Part shown: positions 1 through 11,300 of the stretch, piece after piece
Numbering within the stretch: the first letter of the stretch is position 1
Layout: every line of letters starts with the position of its first letter
Origin: Phoronis ovalis
Lineage: Eukaryota; Phoronida; Phoronidae
Direction: 5' to 3'
Length of the DNA stretch: 13,920 nt
NCBI GenBank assembly: GCA_028565635.1
Contig: JAOXYB010035272.1
Span: forward strand, 1 to 13,920
Program-made: the position numbers and the translations under genes
Notes under the pieces: model-generated
What the model was told of the DNA's origin: nothing
The model's input: only the letters and a program-made list of their open reading frames with translations
Database searches by the model: none

Positions 1-126
1 GACATAGATGGCTTTACAACTAAAGAAACTACATCATATGATGGGCATCTGTCTGCACCTGCAGACCTCTTGTTTATAAAATATGATCAAATAAAGGTTA
101 TTGTTTATAAATCAGAATATTATTAA
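1..126 (+). other. Open frame running in from the window edge; weak candidate 3' end of a neighbouring gene
   Basis: Frame 1 is open from base 1 to a TAA at 124-126 (41 codons, no start needed if it continues from upstream). AATAAA polyadenylation-like hexamers lie at 90-95 and 215-220. The peptide matches no family that I recognise, and 41 open codons in AT-rich DNA can occur by chance, so this is only a candidate terminal exon. Confidence 0.15.
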
Positions 127-267
127 TATATAGTTTATTGTCACAGTAACATATTTTACAAAGTACATGGACAAATACAAAAACAACTTTAATACAAACA
201 ATACTAAATAGAAAAATAAAACTACTAATATGTAAACAACAATATGACTAAACAAATATATGTGTCT

Positions 268-395
268 CATATACACATACCTATGCATACATACATGTAT
301 ACTTGTGGGTATGTGTCCATGTGCATGGTAACATACGCACACGTGCACGCATGTACATATATACACATACTTCTAATAATATATATATATGTACT
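268..395. repeat. Low-complexity alternating purine/pyrimidine (TG/CA/TA) tract
   Basis: This stretch is built almost entirely from imperfect CA, TG, TA and CATA units (for example ATACATACATGTATA and GCACACGTGCACGCATGTAC) and ends in a short (AT)n run near 380-391. It accounts for the chance open frames on both strands here. Alternating purine/pyrimidine DNA of this kind can adopt left-handed or cruciform forms, but that is inference. No gene is present. Confidence 0.6.
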
Positions 396-556
396 GATAT
401 ACCTAGTACGTACAAAAATCGTTGAAATAGCAAAGAGCACTATGATGATTGCTGGAAGGACCTTGTTTAGAACATTTTAGATAATTATAAATATGATTAA
501 TAAGTTTTCATCAAATGTCTTGGCATGGCAATTGTTGTGTAATCTTATATTTTATT

Positions 557-1272
557 TTATTTTTTAAATAATTTATATATTTTACTATCCGGAATGCTAA
601 TCATATTATAAAATTGAGTTTCATAAATATCCCTAATAGGCTTTAGTACTAACTCTGTTTCTGCAATGCTAATAGTCCCATTTAAAAATATGGTTTGCTT
701 TTTGCAGACGGTAAATATATTTTTTAAGACAGGACAGCCAGGCATAAATTACCTTTAAGAATCTAGTGGCTGGCAGAGTAGACATTCTTGTGCAATACCA
801 TAAGCTAAGTTTAATAATATAATATCTATAGTTAGTGGGTGCAGCCCTAGTTCAGCTTTTACAGCAATACTACTCGAGTTTTTATCACACCCTAGTACAG
901 CTTTGCAGAATTTGTTGTGAATTACTTCAAATGGAGTTTTATTTAGATGTTGCAATGAGAACATTTTACTGTTGAGATCCTGTATCCATGCTTCGCATCC
1001 ATACAAGAGGACTGGTTTGATAACAGCATCACACATACGCAAATAGATATTTAGGTGACAAATTTTGTTAGAGGATAGTATTTGTTTTAATTTAAAATAG
1101 GCTCTGTGGGCTTTGTTTTTCAAATTCATTATTGCATCAGTAAATGTACCATTGCTACAAAATGCTATTCCAATAAAATATTGATGTACAATTTCCAGAT
1201 TAAGACTGTCTACTGTATATAACATTTTTATAATTGAATTTGGATTGCTTGATTTGTTCTTAAGACGCAATT
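557..1272 (-). pseudogene. Degenerate non-LTR retrotransposon (Jockey/CR1-like) reverse-transcriptase C-terminal fragment
   Basis: On the minus strand, 1272-755 encodes about 172 residues typical of the region after the catalytic core of LINE reverse transcriptases: QYFIGIAFCSNGTFTDAI (family form 'YLGi.fs.nGsf..ai'), LKNKAHRAYFKLK, and VIKPVLLYGCEAW (family form 'i.PillYGsEiW'). A further 63 codons at 745-557 are in the same frame, after stops near 755 and 749, and contain DIYETQF and KIYKLFK, also typical of the post-RT region. The catalytic YxDD motif, endonuclease and ORF1 are absent, so the copy is 5'-truncated. It also seems to lack the usual C-terminal Cys motif. It sits upstream of, and opposite to, the SVEP1-like gene and is not expected to be active. 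Confidence 0.72.
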
Positions 1273-2034
1273 TTTGGAAAAATCCAATATGGCCGCCATT
1301 TTGGGCCTGACCGAATATTTCTTAGAATAATAGTATTCGAAGCAAATAAACTAAATATGAATTTAAAAGTTGTAATGTATGGATCAGTCATATTTCATAT
1401 TACATTTGAATCGAGATAGAATTTATTTAAAATAAAAACATACCAGTAAATAAACGAAAGTTCGATACCTTTCGATGTGACTTATTTCCCGATTGTGGCT
1501 GTCTTTATCTGAATTTTTTTGTTTTTGCGTAAACATACAAGATGCACAAGAAACTATTTGTTTATCATGAACACACCGCGCCACTTTTAATTAAAATATA
1601 ACGTTATCACGCTGGTATGTTTAAAGATAATCTACGGGACTGGTGAAGAATTTTCGCAAGATAATCTTAAAAATAATCATTCTTTGTGGGTACATCATTA
1701 TCTTATCTAATGGTTCTTAGTAAAATATACTTATCGACATTGTATTTACTGATAGGCCTCCCGCTACAGTAAGTGTTTGAATTGTTGCTCATCCTAAAAC
1801 GATTGTTGAGACAAAATTAATTGTGTGTGAGTATTACCTTGAATTGCTGTCAATATCCAAAGCATAACTGAAAGAAGTGCTTGGCAGACTTACGGCCACG
1901 AACGATTTGTGTCTAAAATTAATTTGTGTAAGTTCGAGAAGATTTGGACGAGATAGACAATTTGGGTTTCCCCCTCATTGCACTGGGTACAATAAGGTTT
2001 TAATGAAGAATTTCAAGAACTGACTTAACGTAAA
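1273..2034 (+). promoter_or_regulatory. 5' flank and leader of the SVEP1-like gene
   Basis: This stretch of 762 bases has no convincing coding frame. It must hold the 5' untranslated leader and perhaps the promoter. I see no strong TATA or initiator element. Candidates are a CCAAT at 1284-1288, an imperfect palindrome at 1284-1304 containing GCCGCCATTTT (reverse complement fits the YY1-type core AAnATGGCGGC), and a donor-like GTAAGT at 1769 with a pyrimidine-rich acceptor-like site ending at 1996, which could mark a leader intron. None is proven. Confidence 0.3.
2003..2023 (+). promoter_or_regulatory. Short upstream ORF just before the main start codon
   Basis: ATG at 2003 is followed by five sense codons and a TGA at 2021-2023, giving MKNFKN. 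It ends 11 nt before the main ATG and is in a different frame. If the transcript starts upstream of 2003 it could reduce initiation at the main start. Its context (T at -3, A at +4) is weak, so leaky scanning is likely. Confidence 0.4.
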
Positions 2035-2301
2035 ATGGCGTATGGTCACCTGCTAGCGTTTGCATTTGTGATGGGCATAGCTACATGCCAGCAGTGTTGG
2101 AATAGTGACCCAATTATTCGTCAACAAGAAAATATTCTAGGCAATTCTATGAATTATATTAGCACAAGAGCTCAAGATAGAGTTGATATTATGTTTCTGT
2201 TAGACCAGTCTGGAAGTTTAAATGCAGCTGATTTTGAAATCCAACTTGATTTCGTTAAAAGCGTTGTTGAACATTTTGCTATATCGCCGCGTTATTCTCA
2301 G
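2035..2301 (+). CDS. SVEP1: SVEP1-like exon 1: signal peptide and start of vWA domain
   Basis: Residues 1-89. Residues 5-17 are hydrophobic and end in A-T-C followed by QQ, so a signal peptidase cut after Cys18 is likely and the protein enters the secretory pathway. The vWA domain opens near residue 50 with [13 protein letters not shown]. Asp57, Ser59 and Ser61 form the DxSxS part of the metal-ion-dependent adhesion site (MIDAS). The exon ends in phase 0 at the donor CAG|GTAGGT, and the next exon resumes with VGIVTF, the expected central strand of the vWA fold. Between the signal peptide and the vWA is a short stretch of about 30 residues with one cysteine (Cys21). Confidence 0.88.
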
Positions 2302-5300
2302 GTAGGTAAACGCTTCATCAGTGCGTGAATTTTATACTTTTAACATTGCTTCCTTAACAAGTAACGGTATGGCAGGTTATAACATAAAAAATAAAGAAAT
2401 AACATCAGCCCTTCAATATACGAACACATTACGTAGCTCAAAACAATTTAAAAGTGTTCTTTCTTTTTACTAGGAAAATACAATAGTGTAAGCTGTGATG
2501 TGGTATCAACAAGTTGCCCCTATCTTAATTGTAATAAATAAACAAATTAAAGTTAGCGTATGTGTTTCCATTTTAGGTTGGCATTGTCACGTTTTCAAGT
2601 GAAGTTCAGGACAGAATTTCTTTACTTCACGACAGAGACAAATGTACGTTCTTGTCCGATTTTAAGCGCATACACGCTATTACTGCTGGTGCTACGAACA
2701 TGTATGGTGCGTTACTGAAAGCCCAGCAACTATTCTCACAAAGTGGTCGAACGAATACCTTAAAACTTGTCTTTTTACTGTCTGATGGAATGTGGAATGT
2801 AGGGGGTGATCCCAGTTCTATAGCAAAGGCACTAAAAAGCGATAAGGCGAATCCAAAATATTTGGTTACTGTCGGTAAGTAGCTTACAGTATTCTTGTGA
2901 CACAAGAACACATTTGCAATTGATTTTCCCATTCATTTCACGGGTTGTTAAGTAGTAAATGCCTGCAATGCCCTGACTATTTTTGCAATCATCAGCCGCG
3001 AGAGTTTATGATAATTATAATGATACGACCTCATGTACATAAATTTTATCGCAAGCATAACATAAATAAACAGCAGTGCATGCCATTATGTTGTTTAAAT
3101 TCCTTTCTTAAAAAAAAACAGTAAAAAAAATTCCAAACAGTGAGTGTGTAAAATAAGTTTATAGTACTTAGTATATAATTTTGCACGCACCATGTGTCGA
3201 TCGCATTTCCAGCATCTGAAAGAAACTCTGAACCCTAATTACATTTCACGTTTATTAAATGCAGGTGTTGGACGTTGGGATAAAACTATTATGAAAAACA
3301 TGGCATCGAAAGATGCTAAAGGAAGAATAATGTCATTGGATGTTGATTGCTTTAAGAATTTCGCTGCTCTAGCTAATTATTTTCATGATGGTAAGTCATG
3401 TGTCATGACAACGTTTCAAATTAAATTATAATTTTTAAGAATCGTGATTACAAATAGTCTAAATATTTAGCTAAATCATGGAGATATTATTTTAAATTAT
3501 TAGACTTGTTTATTTCTGATACAAAGTTAATTCTCTATTAAATGTGTTTGTTCAATGTCTTTGTCTGAGCTGTCCTACTCTTTCATGCTCATTTTTGTAC
3601 CAGTAACACGAACCATGAATTATGTAACCTTGTTGTTACAGTTCAGCTATAAATCTATTGTTTGTAATGCAGGTCAACAGAGAGCTGCGCGTGTAGACGC
3701 TACCCCTGACAAATGTCCTGTACGCTGCATTGGAGAAGCCCGTTGCGGTTGTGACGCTTACGGTGGAAAGGCATACAGCTGTATATGTGACTCTGGAAAG
3801 CGTATTGTTGATATTGCAATTGGACAACAAAGCTGCCAGGGTTGAGTATTTAAAACTCACAAGGATGTGACATATACATCATTATTATAAGTTTCCTTAC
3901 GGAGGTCGGGGCCTTTACAAACTATGAACATGGTCTAAATCGACTGCTGTATATGTCTAACTGCATGATTACGAAGAAGACATTTCCCTTTATATCCCCC
4001 AATGCATAAAAGCTTATTTTATTGTTATTTAGTAGAATAATAATAATAAGCAGGAGACAGTATAATGTTGTTTTTTAAATTATACATTTTAGCGTGTACT
4101 AAAGGAAAATATAGCCCCATTTTGAGTACAGAGAAATCCTGCAAATTGTGTCCAGTACACTCAACTACGACAGGCGTTGGTTCAGTGCATCTAGCAGACT
4201 GTCAGTGTGTGGACGGCTATTCTAATGTAAGGGATCCAGGATCGAGAACACCACCATGTGCTCGTAAGTAAAATATTTTAATATTAAAATACACGTGCAT
4301 GTGTATCAAGTTATCTATTAAGCTAGTTGGTCTGCACAGGTTCGTTTTAAAGTTGATTTTAAAAGATTAATTCAGAATGTACATTTGTTTGCTTTCTTAT
4401 ATAAATGTAATATTTTAAAGATATGTGATATGGCAGTGTTGTTTTTGAAAAAAAACTCTATCAAATATGAAGTATATATAATTTGACTTTTCATGCAAAA
4501 TGATTATCATCACCGATTTGAAAAAATAACACAACAATCAAGATTTTCTTTGTATGTTATAGCTATCAAATGTGGTCAAGTAAATCCACCTCAGAATGCT
4601 GAAATTGTAGGCCATGACACTTGCCCATCATCTTTTAAAAGCACATGCACTTTTAAATGTAAGCAGGGATATACCTCTAGCGGAAAGATTATGGCAATAC
4701 AATGCCAAAGCAATGGTCAGTGGAATGGGCCCCCTTCTATTTGCAACCGTACGTACACAAAATCCTTCTAATTCACGTTTTACTCCATTTCATCAAAATA
4801 TTCATAATTACCTTACTCCAGTGTTTCTGCAGCTAGTACCTACACGGCTATAGCTCCGATTGCCAGTATCATAAAATACTTATTTTAATAATTTTTGTTC
4901 TTTCAATGAGAAGTAGATGTTTTCGTTTCAAATGTAATTACCATTACGTTATCGATAATTGTTGACTTTTCAGTCTGTAGTTCTGTTTTGCTAAGCAAGG
5001 TTCCGAAGGTTATAATAATGTACTTTTATTCAGCTATACGGTGTCCAAAACTTGACGCTGCACCATCAGGCGGCGAACGCTGGCAATGCTCTAACCCACT
5101 AGGCTTGGCAACAGATCAGTTTGGAGCCCAATGTAAAAGTTCATGTAAAGCTGGCTTTCAACCTGAAGGAATGGCTGCAAGAACATGCCAAAAAGATGGA
5201 ACATGGAGCGGGGGAAAATTTGCCTGTGAACGTAAATATTTCGCCACTTCAATTTTCCGGCACAACATTTGATTTCCATGTTTGTGTATATTTAATATTG

Positions 5301-8300
5301 TCATGTAGTTTGTACATATCAGAAAAATAATCAAGCTGTATTATTAAAATGTTTAAATTAGATACAAGTGTAATATTACTACTGTGTTATATATACAGTA
5401 TTTGTGCAGCTCTGAAATTGCATCGCAGTAACTGATCATCAAATACTACCGAATCACTACAGTTGTTTTTTTGTAATTATTTGCTTAACATTTTTGTGAA
5501 CTATATGTGTATTTTTCATAGAATGCCATCTCAAGACTAACCGATTGAGGAGACAACATTATACTTCTGCTTATTCAGTTCCTTTTTGTTTACAGCTCGT
5601 TTGTGTAAAGGCCTAACAAATCCGTTGCATGGTAATTACCACATTAAATCTTGCAATCAAGACGCTCCATTTGGAACGAGATGTCAAGTTGTTTGCAATC
5701 CTGGGTACACTCGTCAGGTAGAGATTCTCTTATACCACTTAATGAGGGTATTCCCCCTAGATGCATCGGAGTGATATTCGACTAAATTAGTATTACACAA
5801 TTTTCCTTCAGTTCATCAGTGATAAATCTTTTAAAAATATATTGGCTGGAGTTCCGATTAAAATTTATCCAGTCACAATCCAAGATAGTTAAGTCTTAAG
5901 CCATCGCTTGATTTTTCGTGATGGCATGACGAATAAATATTCTTGCTATGGCTGATTGTAGATCTCCTGGTGGTAATTAATGGAAACTGGAGAGAGGAAA
6001 TTAAGTCAGTTTCCGCGAGAAAAGTCGTTAAAAAACGTCTAAATGTTGCATTTTTGCAGATTACGTTATTCTACGTTAGGGGTGTTTGAAAAATGATGTT
6101 TTAAAGTGGATTTAGGTATTTGAAAAAAATCTTTTTTATTTAAAGGTCAAGATATTTGGCTAATTTGTGGCCTCAATTTTTTTCAAGTATCGCCATGACG
6201 TATTTTTAACGGCGAGTTCAAATTTATGTTCTTTCCGTGGAAATCCCAATTTTTGCATTTAAAAAAATCTAGAGGTATATTTTTTGATATGCTTGTCTCC
6301 TTCACTTCAGCCTAATTTATAGATATCATTTTTTACTCTCAGCTCCGTAGCAAACGTAATCATTATCAGGATTTATACCTCTGCGAAGCACAAAATGGCG
6401 AAAATTCTGCACTTGAGAGCACTACAGTCAGACCCTTTCAATACCGGCATCCTTTAGTTATACACAAAACTTGTTTCTTAAAAATTCGACTTCAGAAAAG
6501 CCTTAACCGGTTAAAATTTAACAAAATAAAGAATATTGATAAAGAAGTGTTTATGTATTGATATGCTGACAAAAAGGAGGGTATTTCTTAGATCAAAGAA
6601 CAAGATTTTTTTTTTGGTTTTGGCTCAGCATGCGAAGGAGGCGTTTTGTAAATGAATCGCGCGAGCGCAGGCAGAAGTACGTCATTGTTCATTCACAGAA
6701 TGCGACATGCTGGGATCGTTTGGGTCTGAGACTGGTGACACCACCATGTGCATGCAAATAGTCTATTGAATCAGGCATACGCAATAGCGACCAGTACAGT
6801 CAGCGTGTTCAGCGGATGGTCGCAAGGTTATAAAGTTTTAACTAAGAAATACTACGACTTTGTTTCTTTAGAATTAAAAAATCAACTTTTTTGTAGTTAA
6901 AAATTAACAGATCTTGGCTCATGGTGATTTTTCATGTCCCAAGGATACCAGTGTAAATATTTTACGTAGTAATTTAGTTTTATGCGGGATCCGTGGTAAT
7001 ATATATAAATGGGGCTTGTATATAAAGTGAGAACATTAAACTGAAGAAAGTGTAGCATATTGTCTACAATAAAAGAAGTTATCACATTTTTTAAAAAATG
7101 TCACATTGATATGTTATTTGCATTAACTTTTTGACTTCGGGACTGATAGTTTCACTCGCCCTTAGAACTAGTGAAAATATGCGTCCAGCAATCAGAATAT
7201 TGACATTCATAAAAATACTCTTTATTGTGGATATTGAAAAACACATTAAAATAACAGGACAATATCACATTCGTTTCATCTTTAAATGTCAGTAATATTC
7301 TCTCCCTTTGCTAGATAATATCTAGTAGATTTTATTGAAAAAATATGTTATAGGGTCCTGCATACAGGATATGTGGACCCGAAGAAACATGGAGTGAGCA
7401 AGATAAACCTATACAATGTATTGGTGAGTAATGCTTTTTCCAGAAATATATCCGCATTGCCTGAGTCTTATACGGAGAGCAATAACATGTAATAGCAACA
7501 ACCTGCATTCCAACATAAAGCACTTCTAAACATAACAACGTTAGTAACATAATGTTTGCCTTTTGGGTAATGATCTACCGATGTGAAAATAGTATTTTCA
7601 AATAGTTAGGATTGATAATTAATTTCCCCTCCCATATGCAGATACTCAAGAGCCCCAGTTCCTAATTAACTGTCCAAGTACTCTGGTAATCACACACGCA
7701 GACGAGCAGAACTCCTTTGCAACGGGAGTCCACACAGAGTGGGCTGAACCTTCTGCCAAGGATAACTCTGGTAAAATGCCTATTAAGAAAATTTTCATTG
7801 ACGATCAAGAAATGGACCCTTCCTCGTAAGTTGTTTTGTAGATGCATATATTAAGATCAATCGGGCAAACCAAATTTGAAAATAAGTTAGACAATATGCC
7901 CTACAGTTTTCGAATACGTTCCGCGTGATGCCAAAAAAAGACTTGGTACACTTGATATTGCTTAACCAGACTTTAGTATAAGCAGGGTAGGCATTTTACA
8001 TCTTTGTAATGGTGCACTTTTAACGTTAATCCTTAAACCCCGACACATGTACGTACTTAATTTTTGTTGCAATATCATCCGTATTGATACCAATATATAC
8101 TCACAATAAACTGTATACACTTGTATTTTTAGACATGAATACCCTGTGGGAGAGACAACTATAAAATATACCTTCACTGATGAGAGTGGCAATGTTGCGG
8201 CGTGTGACTTCAGATTAAGAGTAGACGGTAAGGAATTGATCTTGATTTTATGTACTTTTAGCCTAAGGTCGGAATGCTTCAAATTGATTTCTCTGTTTTC

Positions 8301-11300
8301 CTTTTAGTTTTCCTTATTTTTTATTTCCTTATACGCTTAAACTTTGTGGAGTGCTACTTGATCGTGGTTTTCCATAGCATAAATTTACTCCATAATGTAA
8401 TACTAGTTTTGAAATAAAGATCGTGGAAACATTTCAAACTCAACGTACATATACTGAGTATGCCATTTGGATGTCTATATTTATGTAGCAATATAAAATG
8501 TACCCGGTGTTCAGAATGACAATAGGAACTTAATTTTACCTGTTGACAATTCAACTAGGCATTTTAATTTTTTGCGAGTAGATATAGAACCACCACGGGT
8601 TGACAAATGTCCTTCAACAATTGAAAAAACAAGTGCCGTTTTAATTACTCAAGTGAAGTGGCCAGAACCTAGTTTCTCAGATAACGTCGGTGTTACCGAA
8701 TTACATCAAACGAGAAGACCAAACACCGACTTTACATATGGACTTCACACCGTACGATACACAGCAAAAGACGCAGCAGGGAATTCGGCATTCTGTAAAT
8801 TTGACGTTATTGTTCAACGTAAGTGTATTTTGTCTTTTATTTTGCCAGTAAAATCAAGTCCGTTATGGGAAACATTTATTTTAAAGTTACGATTCCGTAA
8901 GTATTTACGATTTCAATAAATCTTTACGATTCCATAAGTCTGTAAAGATACTTACACGATTGAACGAGTCGTTAAGTTACTATTTTTTCTGACAACGCAT
9001 GCATTTTGCTTCCGTAAGTCTTGAATTACGGAATTGTAACTTTATAATGTTTCCTACAGCGGACCCCTGGTTTCGAAATGTATCTTCTATGAAAAAATGA
9101 CGTAATTCCTTATATTACTAATCAGGTAAGAGATTCTGTATGATGAATCAGTCTTCTTTCTCCAACAATTTCAACACCGGTTTTCATTATTATTTTTTCA
9201 GCTTCTTGATACTAAAGCGTTTGATATAATTTTATCAGATGTAATAACAAAAGTGAGTATGTGTGAGACAAAACACAAAATTCTAGATTTCTTTTGTTGT
9301 AGCATATCCTTGTCCAACTTTACGTACTCCGGCAAATGGTGCAAAAAAATGCGACAACGTCTTGCTTGGCATATCGTGTACCATCAGCTGTGTTAGTCCA
9401 AACGAGACAATACCGCTAGAATTTACAGTAAAACCTGGTTTCAAGGTTCCGGATCATTACTTCTGTGGCAGTAAAGGGAAATGGTATCCAGACTATGTAC
9501 CCGATTGCACTAGTAAGACTAATAACTACTGTATATACTCAATAACTACTTCATAAGTTACATCACTTTTAAAGTTCGTATTCACAAAAACGTAAAAAAT
9601 AAGGTCTGTGTAGAAGTACTATAACAAATTAGACGATAATTTCCTTTTAACGATAATTTCAGCTGTCCGTAAGGAAGGAATACGAATCCTTACTGATCTA
9701 AATTATGTCATCGGTTATTGCCCGGATGAAGCCACACAGCAATTACTCAAAGAGAATGCAGCAGACATTTTTACAAAGTCCAATTTCGGACGAGCAAGTG
9801 GTGTTACAGTAACAGCAGATAGCTTTGACGTTACTTGCGGCGAAGTCAACTCAACAGGATTGATATCTGGCAGAAGAAAAAGAAGAACCGCTGGTTCAGA
9901 ATTGGGTGTCACGGTAAACATTGTTGATGGGGCTGATAAAGTAGATCAAAATGAGCTTTTAGTAAGCTTGAGTAGTGCTCTACAAGAAGCAAGCAAGAAG
10001 CTTCGTTTACAGATTACAGGAGACAGTACTGCTGTGAACAAAGGTGTCGGTTGTGTTAAAGGAGAAGAAGCATTGGAGGGAAAATGTTGTAAGTGTTCAA
10101 CTGTGTATAACATCTTAAGCACTCACTGTACATGGTTAATCAGTGTATTTGACACATGAAGGAGACTCATAGTCATATATTTTAATAGTACCTAACACTG
10201 CTAATTCCGCAATTAATACAATACATTTTATGATCAACGCTGTTCCAGGGTTGTTCTGATTTGGCCAAGAACGAGTGTTCTAGGTGCATAAAGATTACAG
10301 TAAAAGATATACCGTACTGTATCGCAGTCATGGGACTTTTATTTTATGCTTATACCATTGGAAGTACTAAAGATACTAGATATCCCGTCCGTCGGATACT
10401 GTAGCCAATGGGATAAAGTGCAAGATCTATCCATCGACATTTATGTACAAGTAAAACCTATGAAGTGATTACTTTGTAGATGCTTGTCCAGCTGGATCGG
10501 TTTTCAATAGAGGCACAAAACACTGTATAAAATGTCCACTAGGAGAATATACAGAACAGAACGGCCAAATAGAATGTAAGAAGTGTCCAGTTGGAACATC
10601 AACGCACTACAAAGGAACATACACACCTTTAGACTGCGTTGGTGAGAATTTAAAGTCACTCTTGCCTCTTGCTTTTCAAATACACTTATTATGTAAGTAA
10701 TGTCAAGCATTTTCCTTCCTCATCTTTCAATTTTTAAGTGAAAAAAAATACTATGCTTCAAGTTCATTTCATTACAGTCCCTTTAAAGTCATTCCATATT
10801 GTGCAGTTATAATTCAAAATCAACGAGACATTGGTCTTGGCTACTTACTGAATTTCTCTACATAAAATCTTGCAAAGTTTTTATTCTCTCTCTCTCTCTC
10901 TTTCTCAGAAAAGTGCAAGCCAGGTTTTTATTCCGACAACGGGCTGACAGTTCCTAGTACATGTAAGTCGTGCCCAAGGAACACTTACAAAGACAAAGAG
11001 GGCACCGGAAAATGTGTTAAATGTCCCAAAGGAAGATATACAGCAACAACAGGGGCAATGATGTGTAAAGGTAATACAGTATTTACTGCGTTAGATTTTT
11101 TTAGTTTCGAAAACAATTGTATAATATAACTAATCTTGCCTCAGGCTAATCCATATATTTGTCAGTAACAAACATGTTATGATTAAGTTTACGTGTGTAA
11201 TCAAACGTGCATGTATGGTGTTACCTGATTGATTTTTAATTATTTTTTATTAATTATAGCTCGCTGTCCTTCTGGCAAGTTCTCTGAAAGTGGCATTCAA

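Noticed and set aside
51-66. Perfect 7-bp inverted repeat GTCTGCA/TGCAGAC with a 2-nt gap, as a terminator or binding site
   Set aside because: It is short and isolated, and the window is eukaryotic. There is no supporting context.
112-480. Overlapping open frames on both strands (84 and 78 codons)
   Set aside because: They lie in a low-complexity CA/TG/TA tract and encode Tyr/His/Ile/Val-rich strings with no domain, as such repeats do in any frame.
5718-5774. Read-through of exon 8 past its donor to an in-frame stop, giving a truncated protein
   Set aside because: The extension lacks the tryptophan and last cysteines of a sushi domain, whereas exon 9 supplies them in the right phase. An alternative polyadenylated isoform cannot be excluded but is not supported.
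7962-8554. Minus-strand frames of 106 and 66 codons
   Set aside because: They cover introns 10 and 11 and antisense exon 11; composition and content show no family features.
9715-9921. 68-codon minus-strand frame
   Set aside because: It is the antisense shadow of exon 14, which fits the joined gene in phase at both ends.
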